63,837 nt of DNA, taken from contig NZ_BDUF01000060.1 in NCBI RefSeq assembly GCF_002335525.1, positions 1 through 63,837 of the forward strand. Direction: 5' to 3'. Shown here in pieces: positions 16,424 to 24,901 of the stretch (position 1 is its first letter; every line of letters starts with the position of its first letter). The translations under genes and the position numbers were made by a program. The stretch is from Effusibacillus lacus (GTDB lineage Bacteria > Bacillota > Bacilli > Tumebacillales > Effusibacillaceae). Under the pieces are notes generated by a model. The model was given only the letters and a program-made list of their open reading frames with translations. It was not told the DNA's origin and ran no database searches.

Positions 16424-16852
16424 TTAATGCTGGGGTTGGCTGGGTTCGGAGATTTCCGACAATGCGTAGCCCGCTTCATTTTCGTGAATGGCAACGGTAG
16501 CCAGATCCCCAATGGCCACAATTCCGACCAGCCGTCCGTTTTCCACAACCGGCAGCCTGCGAATTTGGTTTTCCGCCATAAGATCAGCCGCAACGTGTGC
16601 GTCCATTTCCGGTGTGCCGGTAACAACGGAAGAAGTCATGCAGTTTGCGACCCGGGATGTGGCCACATCCTGTCCTTCCGCCACCACATTCAAAACTATG
16701 TCACGGTCAGTCACAACTCCCACCAGCTTGTCTCCTTCAACGACCGGCACAATGCCCACATCGATGCTGCGCATGATTTTGGCAGCCTCGACTACGGAAT
16801 CATTAGGACTGCAGGTTTTTACTTCACTCGTCATGAGATCACGCAGTTTCAT
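16424..16852 (-). CDS. CBS-domain protein
   Basis: A 142-residue cytoplasmic protein made of two CBS domains (about residues 1-60 and 70-130; MKLRDLMTSEV, GVVTDRDIVL, RRLPVVENGRLVGIVAIGDL). Tandem CBS pairs bind adenine nucleotides or AdoMet and sense energy or redox state; similar small proteins are induced by stress in Bacilli. The start at 16852 follows AGGAGGCGATCAA. A terminator upstream separates it from the DUF4383 gene, so it has its own promoter. The ligand cannot be deduced. Confidence 0.85.
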   Translation of the reverse strand: MKLRDLMTSEVKTCSPNDSVVEAAKIMRSIDVGIVPVVEGDKLVGVVTDRDIVLNVVAEGQDVATSRVANCMTSSVVTGTPEMDAHVAADLMAENQIRRLPVVENGRLVGIVAIGDLATVAIHENEAGYALSEISEPSQPQH

Positions 16853-16880
16853 TTGATCGCCTCCTGTCTTGATAACAAAG

Positions 16881-16909
16881 AAAAAAGACTGCGGATATAC
16901 TCCGCAGTC
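16881..16909 (-). terminator. Rho-independent terminator after the DUF4383 gene
   Basis: On the minus strand GACTGCGGA pairs perfectly with TCCGCAGTC (five-base loop), followed by six T residues. Confidence 0.85.
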
Positions 16910-16923
16910 TGTAGGATTTGTCA

Positions 16924-17253
16924 TTATCCCTTCTTATATACTCCTGCGTACAGGCCCCAACCCCCGAGAACCAGATGCAGGATGTTTTCCACAGGCTCCA
17001 AATGAATGCCCAGCATCGAAGGAAGAAAAAATCCCGCAGCTCCCAGAATGACCAGTACTGCCCCGACAACCGCCGAATATAGCTGCGACTGATTGCCGGA
17101 GGCTGCTGCAAGCCCCAATACCCCCAGCAGCAGATGAACTGCATTGTGCGCAACATCAAACTGGATAAGTCCGAACAAATTATTGACAAAGAACCCCAGA
17201 ATACCGAGGACGATGAAAATCCAACCCGCAACACGCGCAAACGTCGTTGCCAA
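16924..17253 (-). CDS. DUF4383 domain membrane protein
   Basis: A 109-residue protein with about four hydrophobic helices and the DUF4383 pattern DVAHNAVHLLLGVLGLAAA and VENILHLVLGGWGLY. Members occur in many Gram-positive and cyanobacterial genomes, often near stress genes, and have no assigned function. It is monocistronic: a terminator follows, and the next upstream gene (PIG-L) is 70 bases away. The start is CAT at 17251-17253 after GGGAGGGATTC. Confidence 0.82.
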   Translation of the reverse strand: MATTFARVAGWIFIVLGILGFFVNNLFGLIQFDVAHNAVHLLLGVLGLAAASGNQSQLYSAVVGAVLVILGAAGFFLPSMLGIHLEPVENILHLVLGGWGLYAGVYKKG

Positions 17254-17323
17254 TGTGAATCCCTCCCCAGAATTAGGACAGCATTTTCACTGTCTAGTAC
17301 ATCATACGCTGGGGACTCCAAAC

Positions 17324-18247
17324 CTAACATTCGATTTTCTTATACAACTCGTTGGTTCGGATAAAGGATCTCAGAAAATCAGGCATGATCTGCATCTGGC
17401 TTCTGTGCTCATCCAATGCCAGCGCTTTGACGCTGACTTCTGTTTCCGAAAGTCGCAAGGAATGCCAATTCGTTGACCACATGCGGTCTTTGCCCGGAAC
17501 GGGCAGGACGGAGGCAGATCCGCAGGTCTGGGAATGAGGCCAGTCAGGGTAGTGCACCAGGTAAGACCACTCCTGTACCTTATGCTTATGTTTCCTTAAC
17601 ACATAGCGGGTAAAGGCGCCGGCGGCCCAATGGTCATTGTGACTGTCTTCGGTGTCCGGATAGAATACGTCTGTAGGACGGAATCGGGAGATTTCCGCTA
17701 CCATCAGTTTCACCAGTTGCTGACCCGTGTAGGGCGCTTTTGCCGCTACCGAAATATCGTAAGGACATTCTGTATGGCCTGTTCGGCTGCACAATTTCGT
17801 ATCTTCATTCCAATACTCCCGCCATAGCAGATGCAAGCCGGCATCCGGGAAACCAAGAAACCGAACCTGATTTTTGGAGAGGCCCAGCTTGGCGGTTGCC
17901 CGCAGCAGTTCGGTCTGTCTTTGTTCTCCAAGGAGTTTATAATGTTCGGGCCGAGGGGATGGGGTGCCGGACAAGTTGGCTGCAGCCAGCCGAAATCCGT
18001 CTCCGTTTGTCAACATCAACAAACGCACCTTTTTGCCGGACTGTAACGCCCGCTGAATCAAGCCGCCCGTGGCGAGCGTCTCGTCATCCGGGTGGGGAAC
18101 GACTATCAAGATTCGCTTTCCCATGGATTCCAATTTCATTTCGTGAACAATGGACTGCTCATCTTTGACGACAGAAGCATAAGCGGACTGGAAAAAAAAC
18201 AAAAGAGTCAGGATTGTCAGAGTACAAGTTTTTATCGGCTGAATCAT
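17324..18247 (-). CDS. PIG-L/LmbE-family deacetylase, exported
   Basis: A 307-residue protein with a signal peptide ending near QSAYA. Zinc-dependent N-acetyl sugar deacetylase motifs are PHPDDETLATGG (zinc-binding His-Asp-Asp) and EDSHNDHWAAG, as in MshB/BshB and LmbE. BshB-type bacillithiol enzymes are cytoplasmic, so an exported form more likely acts on a surface glycan. Cysteines in TKLCSRTGHTECP may form a disulfide. The start at 18247 follows GGAGG; the upstream extension of the frame lacks a ribosome site. The substrate is unknown. Confidence 0.85.
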   Translation of the reverse strand: MIQPIKTCTLTILTLLFFFQSAYASVVKDEQSIVHEMKLESMGKRILIVVPHPDDETLATGGLIQRALQSGKKVRLLMLTNGDGFRLAAANLSGTPSPRPEHYKLLGEQRQTELLRATAKLGLSKNQVRFLGFPDAGLHLLWREYWNEDTKLCSRTGHTECPYDISVAAKAPYTGQQLVKLMVAEISRFRPTDVFYPDTEDSHNDHWAAGAFTRYVLRKHKHKVQEWSYLVHYPDWPHSQTCGSASVLPVPGKDRMWSTNWHSLRLSETEVSVKALALDEHRSQMQIMPDFLRSFIRTNELYKKIEC

Positions 18248-18346
18248 ACAGGCGCCTCCTTTGGTTCCAGTATGTACCGTTTTCCTGCACCCGATTAGTG
18301 CATTCCAACCTTCCATAGGGGAAAACTAAAGTCGGAGGTGAGGGTT

Positions 18347-18583
18347 TTGACTGACATCAATCCCCCCCTGAAGGAGAAGAAGGCACCTTGGCGTGGTACG
18401 CCGCTGGAACACTGGAGCCGTGACATTGATCCTGCCATTCTGTCAGGCGATCAGTGGGTGGACAATGAACACGATCCGGGCTCGGAAAGAAGGGAAAACC
18501 AACAGTTGCTGTCGGGCGATGTTCCGTCACCGCTTGCCCCATTCATGCATCCAACCCACGATGTGACATACGGAGATGAGTAA
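18347..18583 (+). CDS. DUF3905-like small hydrophilic protein
   Basis: A 78-residue soluble, acidic protein with no signal or membrane segment. The pattern TPLEHWSRDIDP...GDQWVDN and FMHPTHDVTYGDE near the C-terminus looks like the DUF3905 family of Bacilli, which has no known function. TTG 18347 has GGAGGTG at an 8-base distance; the in-frame GTG 18338 would overlap the ribosome site. It is divergent from the PIG-L gene and closed by a strong bidirectional terminator. The family call is from memory of the pattern and is moderately sure. Confidence 0.65.
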   Translation: MTDINPPLKEKKAPWRGTPLEHWSRDIDPAILSGDQWVDNEHDPGSERRENQQLLSGDVPSPLAPFMHPTHDVTYGDE

Positions 18584-18616
18584 GAAGACAGCCCGCCTGA
18601 TTGGCGGGCTGTCTTC
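18584..18616. terminator. Bidirectional rho-independent terminator
   Basis: A perfect 14-bp stem GAAGACAGCCCGCC / GGCGGGCTGTCTTC lies between the convergent DUF3905-like and lytH genes. The T-run is short on both sides. Confidence 0.75.
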
Positions 18617-18625
18617 TGCTGACCG

Positions 18626-19606
18626 TTACTTCTTGCGGGACTGCCGCTCCCACCGGCGCAGGTAAGGGGTGGGGTCAAAGGCAAATTCTGTCGTCCCCGT
18701 ATCCCTGTACATTCCGTAATGGAGATGGGGGGCAAATTTTCCGGAGGTGCCGGGTTTTCCATAACCAGATGAGCCCACATACCCGATCACCTGACCCGGA
18801 GTGACAATGTTGCGAAGTTGGATGCCCTTCGCATAACTGGAAAGATGTGCGTAATAGTGGTAGATGTTGTTCAAATCCCGGATCCCGATTCTCCAACCTC
18901 CATAATCGTTCCAGCCTTTCAGTTCTACATACCCGTAAGTGGTGGCAACCACAGGGGTTCCATAACCGGCAAAAATGTCGGTTCCTTCATGAATCCTCCT
19001 GCCGCCCCAGCCCCTGCGGTCGCCCCAAGTGCTTCGATACGTGTAGTTATACCGCTTGGGGATGGGGAATGCGTTTCCCTGCAGGTTGGTGGTGCCGAAA
19101 TGGTTGTAGATTCGGGCATAACTTGTGATTCGATCCACAATCATGGATTCATGATAATGATTCCAAAGCGTGATCCGGATATCATCTTCGGTGTTGCCGT
19201 TGGAGCGCAAGAATGTCGCCAAGGCGTACAGAACATCTTCTTCCTTCTTGGGATCGGCGATCCCGTCCCTGTTGCCGTCCCGGCCAATACCTCCGTAGAC
19301 CCGAATGGTTCCTTCAAAACGATCCTGTTGGTTGGGATTCAGGGACCCGCACCATAAAGGCGCAGGCAACTCCACCACCGTTTCCCCGGCTGCAGCTTTC
19401 TTCCGCCACTGCAGATTGGATTCATACTGATAGATGGCAGCAAGGTAAAACCAGGGAATCTGTGTCTTTGCAGCCGCTTTTTTAAATTTTGCCGTCGGGT
19501 CCGTTTGCGGAGCCGGGCCCGCAAGATCGTTTGCCCGAACCGGGGTTGCTATCACCATCAGAACCATCATCCCAATCGTGAGGAGCAGGGCCGTCGCTCT
19601 GTTCAC
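18626..19606 (-). CDS. lytH: L-Ala-D-Glu endopeptidase LytH-like, M23 metallopeptidase
   Basis: A 326-residue exported protein: signal peptide ending near TPVRA, an ~140-residue N-terminal region, then an M23 peptidase domain with HEGTDIFA (zinc His and Asp), YYAHLSSY and HLHYGMY. The spacing and phrases such as GWNDYGGWRIGIRDLNN and VGSSGYGKPGTSGKF closely fit B. subtilis LytH (YunA), a sporulation enzyme that trims cortex side chains to single L-alanine. GTG 19606 is chosen because GAGGTGAT lies just upstream. A 50-residue open frame ends 10 bases before it and is probably cotranscribed. The function is inferred from the family; yunB, another sporulation gene, is at 62919. Confidence 0.85.
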   Translation of the reverse strand: MNRATALLLTIGMMVLMVIATPVRANDLAGPAPQTDPTAKFKKAAAKTQIPWFYLAAIYQYESNLQWRKKAAAGETVVELPAPLWCGSLNPNQQDRFEGTIRVYGGIGRDGNRDGIADPKKEEDVLYALATFLRSNGNTEDDIRITLWNHYHESMIVDRITSYARIYNHFGTTNLQGNAFPIPKRYNYTYRSTWGDRRGWGGRRIHEGTDIFAGYGTPVVATTYGYVELKGWNDYGGWRIGIRDLNNIYHYYAHLSSYAKGIQLRNIVTPGQVIGYVGSSGYGKPGTSGKFAPHLHYGMYRDTGTTEFAFDPTPYLRRWERQSRKK

Positions 19607-19616
19607 GGATATCACC

Positions 19617-19769
19617 TCAATATTCGTCAATCCGGGTAATCCTGGCCAAATTTTTCATCGGATCGATTCGTCTGGCTCTCTTTAACAGGCTTTGATGGCT
19701 GGGATCAGCCAGGTCAAAATAGAAATACGGGATTCCGTCAGGTGCGGACCGCTTCAATCTGGATCGCAT
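19617..19769 (-). CDS. Small basic hypothetical protein upstream of lytH
   Basis: A 50-residue frame starting MRSRLKRSAPDG and ending RITRIDEY, with a very good ribosome site (GAGGAGG, seven bases before ATG 19769). Its stop lies 10 bases upstream of the lytH start, so translation may be coupled. It is rich in Arg and Lys, with an aromatic patch YFYFDLADPS, and has no signal or membrane segment. I do not recognise a family. The support is the ribosome site and the tight spacing. Confidence 0.5.
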   Translation of the reverse strand: MRSRLKRSAPDGIPYFYFDLADPSHQSLLKRARRIDPMKNLARITRIDEY

Positions 19770-19985
19770 GGATTTGCCTCCTCGCACTGAAAGTTTGTCT
19801 TATTTTGTGCCAAAATGGATCTTGGATTGTAAGGAAAAATCCGCCTGCATGCCAACTGGAAACTGTTTCTTAAGAATGATAGAATCGGGAATGATCCAAT
19901 CTATCCAAAAAATCGACGCCAAAATCCGTGAGCTTGCTTCCCGGAAGGGGCTATCAAGAGTTGTTCAAATGAAAATCCGGTTTCT
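19770..19985. other. Intergenic stretch between lytH operon and lipoprotein gene
   Basis: It presumably holds the promoter of the minus-strand lytH unit and the end of the lipoprotein transcript. A plus-strand open frame crosses it but lacks a ribosome site and has no recognisable family. Nothing else is supported. Confidence 0.3.
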
Positions 19986-20588
19986 TTACCGGGTGTCTTT
20001 GGTCCACCACAGCCCGCCTTTGCCGATGGCGTTAATTTGCACGAATCGGGTGTCGGTGCCGGGACGGATTACAATAAATCCCCGGCTGTTGGTTACATCG
20101 ATTCGTTCTTTGGAAGTATCGCGAAAAAATGTTTCAATGCTGGTGATGTAAGGGTTGTAAACCATGCCGAACAGAACTCCGTTATCCGGATCCCAAGGGT
20201 TTCCAGCTATAATGGTGTTGTAGGAAACCAGATTCATATTTGGGTCACCCGGGGGGACTGGAATGCGCTCCAGGATCTTTACTTCATTGCCCTGTTTGGT
20301 GACAACCGCGAGCCCGTCATTATTCGGCATGCTGTAAAGAACATAGGAAACCCGCTTGGTATGAACGGTTTGTCTAATGACCAGAGGACGTTCGGTATCC
20401 TCCCGGATTCCCGCTTGATCCAGCAATTGCCGTTCGACTGAGGGCAGATCCAATTCGCTGATGGGTCCCTGTCCAATGACCCCCTTGATCACGGGGCCGC
20501 CTGTTTTGGGCAATGCCTGGGGAGGGTTGTTGCAACCTCCCAGTACAATGAGACAAACCAGCAATCCAATACCAAACAGCTTCCTCAC
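19986..20588 (-). CDS. Putative lipoprotein of unknown function
   Basis: A 200-residue protein with a signal peptide and lipobox (VLGGC, Cys19), so it is probably lipid-anchored on the outer face of the membrane. The mature part contains phrases such as VLYSMPNNDGLAVVTKQGNEVK and ends GGLWWTKDTR, suggesting a beta-rich fold; I do not recognise a family. AAGGAGGGC near the start supports the ATG at 20588. It is divergent from the alcohol dehydrogenase gene. Confidence 0.75.
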   Translation of the reverse strand: MRKLFGIGLLVCLIVLGGCNNPPQALPKTGGPVIKGVIGQGPISELDLPSVERQLLDQAGIREDTERPLVIRQTVHTKRVSYVLYSMPNNDGLAVVTKQGNEVKILERIPVPPGDPNMNLVSYNTIIAGNPWDPDNGVLFGMVYNPYITSIETFFRDTSKERIDVTNSRGFIVIRPGTDTRFVQINAIGKGGLWWTKDTR

Positions 20589-20701
20589 AAGGAGCCCTCC
20601 TCAACGTCATTCTCAGGAATAGAATTTCCCAAGAGGGCCATAACATACCGACCCGGTACGTTCAAGGAAACAGTGTATTCATGGAAAGGAGAGAGTTTAT
20701 T

Positions 20702-21901
20702 GTGCTTAATTTTCAATTACATATGCCAACGAGAATCTTGTTTGGGGCGGGGGAAACGGACCGGATCGGCGCCGAAGCCTCCAAATGGGGCCGCAAGATT
20801 CTGCTGGTGACGGGCCGTTCTTCAACGAAAAAAACGGGCGTACTGGATCGTGTGGTCGGTTCCCTGGAAGGAGCAGGACTTGAAGTCATCCTGTTCGACC
20901 GGATTGAACCCAATCCGCGTGCAGCCACCATTGATGAGGGAGGCCGACTTGCCAGGGAAGAGCGTTGCGAACTGATCGTGGCACTGGGCGGAGGATCTGT
21001 CATGGATGCTGCGAAGGCGATTGCCACAGTAGCCATCTCTGAACGGCCGATCCATCATTACCTTGCTGGCACCCGTTTGGGCTATTGGAAGGAGTTGCTG
21101 CCGATTCACGAAGCGTTGCCGGTGATTACCATCCCAACATTGGCTGCCACAGGGTCGGAGGCCAATTCCATGGCGGTGATTACCAACTGGGAAACGAAGG
21201 AGAAAGCAAGCATATCCGGATCTGCGCTGTTCCCGGTACTGGCCATCCTTGATCCGGAACTGACCTATACGGTGCCCGCTTCCTATACCGCTGACGGCTG
21301 TGCGGACATTTTCACCCATCTATATGAAGGGTATCTGACAGGAACGGGAGACGCGCATGTACAGGATGAGATTACGGAGGGATTGATGCGGGTTGTCATC
21401 CGATTTGCGCGTAAAGTGCTGGATGAACCGGCTGATTATGAAGCGAGGGCTTCCATACTGTGGGCCAGTACCCTCGCCTTGATCGGAGTGGCAGGAGCAG
21501 GACGGGGAGGAACCTTCCCGGTGCATCAGCTGGAGCATCCGCTTTCCGGGCATCATGACATTTCCCATGGCAGGGGCTTGGCCATCCTGGCACCCGCCTA
21601 TTTCAATCATGTATATAAAGATCGGCCGGAACGTTTCGCCCAGATGGGCAGACGCGTATTCGGGATCAAAACGGGGAATGATTTACAGGACGCAGAGGAA
21701 ACCATACGGGCGGTTGAAAATTGGTTCCGGGAAATTGGAGTGAAGGATTCTTTAAAAAATCAAGGAATCCCGCGAGATGCCCTGAACCGTATCGCTTCCG
21801 ATGCCGTTCGGATAGGAGGACGGGGCCAAGGGTTTATCCCGGGGATTCGTGAATTGCGTGAAGCTGACGCATTGGCGATTTACGAAGCTTGTTACGAATA
21901 A
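20702..21901 (+). CDS. Iron-containing alcohol dehydrogenase (BdhA-like)
   Basis: A 399-residue group III, metal-dependent NAD(P)H alcohol dehydrogenase. The N-terminal Rossmann-like domain has FGAGETDRIG and ALGGGSVMDAAKAIA (nucleotide binding). The C-terminal helical domain has the metal ligands in DGCADIFTHLYEGY and VHQLEHPLSGHHDISHGRGL. The sequence fits the butanol dehydrogenase/YugJ-YugK subgroup, which often acts on medium-chain aldehydes or methylglyoxal. GTG 20702 has AAAGGAGAG eight bases upstream; the ATG at 20681 adds seven residues spanning the ribosome site. It is convergent with the aminotransferase. Confidence 0.9.
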   Translation: MLNFQLHMPTRILFGAGETDRIGAEASKWGRKILLVTGRSSTKKTGVLDRVVGSLEGAGLEVILFDRIEPNPRAATIDEGGRLAREERCELIVALGGGSVMDAAKAIATVAISERPIHHYLAGTRLGYWKELLPIHEALPVITIPTLAATGSEANSMAVITNWETKEKASISGSALFPVLAILDPELTYTVPASYTADGCADIFTHLYEGYLTGTGDAHVQDEITEGLMRVVIRFARKVLDEPADYEARASILWASTLALIGVAGAGRGGTFPVHQLEHPLSGHHDISHGRGLAILAPAYFNHVYKDRPERFAQMGRRVFGIKTGNDLQDAEETIRAVENWFREIGVKDSLKNQGIPRDALNRIASDAVRIGGRGQGFIPGIRELREADALAIYEACYE

Positions 21902-21911
21902 TGCGCTGACC

Positions 21912-23075
21912 CTATAAAATTTTACTGGCTTCGATCCGCTCTGCCACTTCCTTCAATTTCTCTTCCGGCTGAACCAAAGCAATTCGCACGTACCCCTCGC
22001 CCATACGTCCGAAACCTATGCCTGGAACCACCGCAACAGCGGTTTTGCGCAGCAATTCACGGGCAAATTCCCTGGATGACAGGGGGACAGGTACCTTCGC
22101 CCAAACGAACATGGTAGCCTTTGGTTTCGGGATGTGCCAGCCAATACGTGCCAAGCTATCCAGCAAAGCATCCCGGCGGGATTGATAAATTTTCGACATC
22201 TTCGAAGTATGGGATTGATCGCCGAGGAGGGCTGCCGTACCCGCTTTTTGAATAGCTGTAAAGATCCCATAGTCGATATTCGACTTGACGATGGCAAGAG
22301 CACGAAGTGCAGCGCTATTGCCCACGGCAAATCCGATCCGGCAACCGGCCATGTTAAAGCTCTTGGACAGGGAATGGAACTCAACCGAAACCTCCTTGGC
22401 GCCTTCGATTTCCAGTATGCTCATGGGACGGTATCCGTCAAACGCCAGCTCCGAATAGGCGATATCGCTGACAATCAGAATGTTGTATCGCTTTGCGAAG
22501 GCAATGGCTTTTTCATAAAAAGCCCGATCGGCCACCGATGTAACCGGGTTGTTCGGATAGTTCAGGATCATCATTTTGGCCTTAAGCGCCACTTCTGTTG
22601 GAATGATGGAGAAGTCTGGCAAGAACCCGTTTTCTTCCCTCAACGGCATGGGATAAGGAATCCCGTTGGCCAGATGAATGCTGACTTCGTAGATGGGATA
22701 CCCGGGATCCGGAACCAGCACGTACTCGCCAGGGTCGACCAGAGCGAGGGCCAGATGGGAAAGCCCGTCCTGGGAACCCATAAGGGCCAGGCACTCTGAA
22801 ACAGGGTCCAGATTGACGCCAAACCGGTTGGCGTACCAGGTTGCCACGGCTTCCCGGAAAAACGGGCTTCCCTCAGAAATCGGGTATCCATACTCTTGTG
22901 GGTTGGCTGCCGCTTCCGTCAATGCTTTGATTACATGCGGGGGTGGCGGCAGATCGGGGGACCCGATGCCCAAATCGATAATTTCTTTTCCCTGCTCTCG
23001 AAGCTCCTGCTTAACACCGTTCAGTTCGAAAAAAACGGCTGAATCGAAACGACTCAGTCGGCTTGAATATTGCAT
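21912..23075 (-). CDS. PLP-dependent class I/II aminotransferase (LL-DAP aminotransferase-like)
   Basis: A 387-residue fold-type I aminotransferase. Hallmarks: IDLGIGSPDLPPP near the N-terminus, NYPNNPV, the Asp-Ala/Tyr pair in VSDIAYSELAFDG, the PLP lysine in SLSKSFNMAGCRIGF and the C-terminal arginine in GEGYVRIALV. The overall pattern resembles DapL/LL-diaminopimelate aminotransferase and related alanine or aspartate transaminases. The substrate is not certain because Bacilli normally use the acetylated DAP route. The start at 23075 has GGGGAG upstream and lies 38 bases after the ThyX-like gene, so the two are probably cotranscribed. Confidence 0.85.
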   Translation of the reverse strand: MQYSSRLSRFDSAVFFELNGVKQELREQGKEIIDLGIGSPDLPPPPHVIKALTEAAANPQEYGYPISEGSPFFREAVATWYANRFGVNLDPVSECLALMGSQDGLSHLALALVDPGEYVLVPDPGYPIYEVSIHLANGIPYPMPLREENGFLPDFSIIPTEVALKAKMMILNYPNNPVTSVADRAFYEKAIAFAKRYNILIVSDIAYSELAFDGYRPMSILEIEGAKEVSVEFHSLSKSFNMAGCRIGFAVGNSAALRALAIVKSNIDYGIFTAIQKAGTAALLGDQSHTSKMSKIYQSRRDALLDSLARIGWHIPKPKATMFVWAKVPVPLSSREFARELLRKTAVAVVPGIGFGRMGEGYVRIALVQPEEKLKEVAERIEASKIL

Positions 23076-23113
23076 AATCAATTGCTCCCCGTTTGTAATT
23101 TTAATTGGCCTTG

Positions 23114-23833
23114 TTAGCTCCACATGGACTTCAACTGGCCATACTTCTCCATAATCTCGGCAAACAGTTCAGGGTTTTCCTTTTTTAATCGGTTCCGGGC
23201 TTTCTTCCACGCAATCGCTTCCGGTCCATAAATATCTTTTGCCAGATCCCACAGCTCGGAGTCGTGCTCCCGAACCTGTTCCCACATCATGTTGACAACC
23301 TCAAAGGTATCGGGTTGCGCTCCCGGCTCCCAAATCCGTTGGGGAAAGACAGCTTCCATCAGCGTGAGGAAATTGAACTGCAGGATGTAATGCAGTTCCA
23401 CGCTGATCGGTGCAACAGAACGGGCTGTTTGCAGCCGCATTCGTTCGGTAGGGTCGTTAGTTTCCGGGTCAATGCCGTGCACCAGCATTTTGTAAGTTTC
23501 CAGGTGCTTCTGACCAATCTCATACAGTTCCGGCGCATCAACGGGCGGGATAAAGTGGTGCGCCTCGTTGGCCCGCAGACCACCGCATGCTCGCATTTGA
23601 GCGGTCGTATATGTGACAAGATGATCGTATACAACTTTTGTTGTCCAGAACTCAAATTTGACATGTTCGCCGCGGAACACGGACGTATGACCCATTTTTA
23701 ACATATTCAACGGACGCTTTGTGTTTTCCTCATCCATTTTGCCCAGAAAAATCGCCGCATTTTTGGCGAGGGACAGGCGGTCAGGATCTGAGTAACGAAG
23801 GATTTTGACTCGGGGCTTGATGCGGTTTTCCAT
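23114..23833 (-). CDS. Divergent FAD-dependent thymidylate synthase (ThyX-like)
   Basis: A 239-residue soluble protein with the ThyX layout: MGHTSVFRGEHVKFEF (the family HxSxxEH region), a central segment where RHRxxSxNExSxRY normally lies, and ARSVAPISVELHYILQFNF matching the second half. The central segment here reads TTAQMRACGGLRANEAHHF, so the canonical motif is degenerate. It may be a true but divergent ThyX, converting dUMP to dTMP with FADH2, or a ThyX-fold enzyme with another role. The start at 23833 follows GGAGG. No thyA is visible in the window for comparison. Confidence 0.65.
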   Translation of the reverse strand: MENRIKPRVKILRYSDPDRLSLAKNAAIFLGKMDEENTKRPLNMLKMGHTSVFRGEHVKFEFWTTKVVYDHLVTYTTAQMRACGGLRANEAHHFIPPVDAPELYEIGQKHLETYKMLVHGIDPETNDPTERMRLQTARSVAPISVELHYILQFNFLTLMEAVFPQRIWEPGAQPDTFEVVNMMWEQVREHDSELWDLAKDIYGPEAIAWKKARNRLKKENPELFAEIMEKYGQLKSMWS

Positions 23834-23881
23834 GACACAACCTCCAACAGTAGACATCTATATTTATTACTGATTCGATAA

Positions 23882-23905
23882 TTGTCGACAGATTCCTGTC
23901 GACAA
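23882..23905. promoter_or_regulatory. Perfect inverted repeat in a divergent promoter region
   Basis: TTGTCGACAG, four bases (ATTC), CTGTCGACAA: a perfect 10-bp inverted repeat 49 bases upstream of the ThyX-like start and about 120 bases before the SLH gene. Each arm contains TGTCGAC, one base from the Spo0A box core TGTCGAA. It could be an operator or an RNA hairpin. Confidence 0.4.
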
Positions 23906-24027
23906 ACATTTCTATGATTTTTCCACAAGTTGTCCAAACTCTTCCTCATTTCTTCCACAGTCCTTCCGAAACCGGTTGTTAGGATAAAAGCGTAAGGCAA
24001 ATCCAAATCAAACATGAGGTGAAGGCT

Positions 24028-24780
24028 ATGAAAAGACAATTTGCAATTTTGGCGTTGACAACCGTTTTAGGAATGGGTGCCGCACCTGCAATGGCAGCTC
24101 CCGCCCAGAATTCGGGCAACATCACGATTGAGGGCAGCGGTGAAGCGAAGCAGAATATCAAGATCGACAATACCACCAACGTAACCAACAATGTATACCG
24201 GATCTCCTTTGACGATGTAAAAGGACATTGGGCGCAGGACGCCATCGAAAAGCTCGCGAAAAAAGGGATTCTGAACGGGGACGAGAAAGGCCGGTTCAAT
24301 CCGGAACAGACGGTCACCCGTGAACAATTCGCAACCATGATCGCCAAAATGTTCCAACTGGAGGCGGAAACGGACACTCAGGATTTTGAGGATGTCCCTC
24401 CTACCCGCTGGTCGTTCAAATATGTGGAAGCCAGCAAAGACTATATGACCTCCTTCAGAGCTCCGGACGGGGACATGCTGTTCCATCCCATGATGCCTGC
24501 GGTTCGACAGGACGTGGTTGTATCTCTGGTCGAGATACTGGAAGCGCAAGATTTGATTGAATTAATGGATGCGGATGAGGCAGAAGAGCTGCTCAAAGAA
24601 ACATTTAAGGATTGGGAGCGTATTGCCCCGGCCCTGCGTCCATATGTGGCAACCGCGTATCAGGCAGGGCTGGTAAAAGGAGCGGACGGGCGTTTCATGC
24701 CAAATGACGGCCTGACCCGGGCACAAGCAGCCAAACTGCTTGTGAATGTACAGGAGCAAATGGTAGTGCTTCCCGAATAG
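24028..24780 (+). CDS. Secreted S-layer-homology (SLH) domain protein
   Basis: A 250-residue exported protein with a signal peptide ending near APAMA, a ~30-residue spacer, and three SLH units: FDDVKGHWAQDAIEKLAKKG, FEDVPPTRWSFKYVEASKD (divergent) and a third ending LTRAQAAKLLVNVQEQ. SLH domains bind pyruvylated secondary wall polymer, so it is held at the cell wall. There is no separate catalytic domain, so it may be a structural or coat component. ATG 24028 has GAGGTGAAGG upstream. It is monocistronic with a terminator at 24791. Confidence 0.88.
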   Translation: MKRQFAILALTTVLGMGAAPAMAAPAQNSGNITIEGSGEAKQNIKIDNTTNVTNNVYRISFDDVKGHWAQDAIEKLAKKGILNGDEKGRFNPEQTVTREQFATMIAKMFQLEAETDTQDFEDVPPTRWSFKYVEASKDYMTSFRAPDGDMLFHPMMPAVRQDVVVSLVEILEAQDLIELMDADEAEELLKETFKDWERIAPALRPYVATAYQAGLVKGADGRFMPNDGLTRAQAAKLLVNVQEQMVVLPE

Positions 24781-24790
24781 ACCTTCTTTC

Positions 24791-24821
24791 AGATCTTCCC
24801 GAGCAGCGGGAAGGTCTTTCT
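24791..24821 (+). terminator. Rho-independent terminator after the SLH gene
   Basis: AGATCTTCCCG pairs with CGGGAAGGTCT, followed by a short T-rich tract. Confidence 0.65.
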
Positions 24822-24901
24822 ATATGTCACCAAACGTTAAAAACTGGAGCCATTCCCAGATGGTATACTTTGAGTATCAACCATGTAAGGAATGATCTGT
24901 T

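Noticed and set aside
19768-20151. 127-residue plus-strand ORF between lytH and the lipoprotein gene
   Set aside because: It lacks a ribosome site, overlaps the lipoprotein gene antisense and resembles no family; a promoter region for lytH is more likely.
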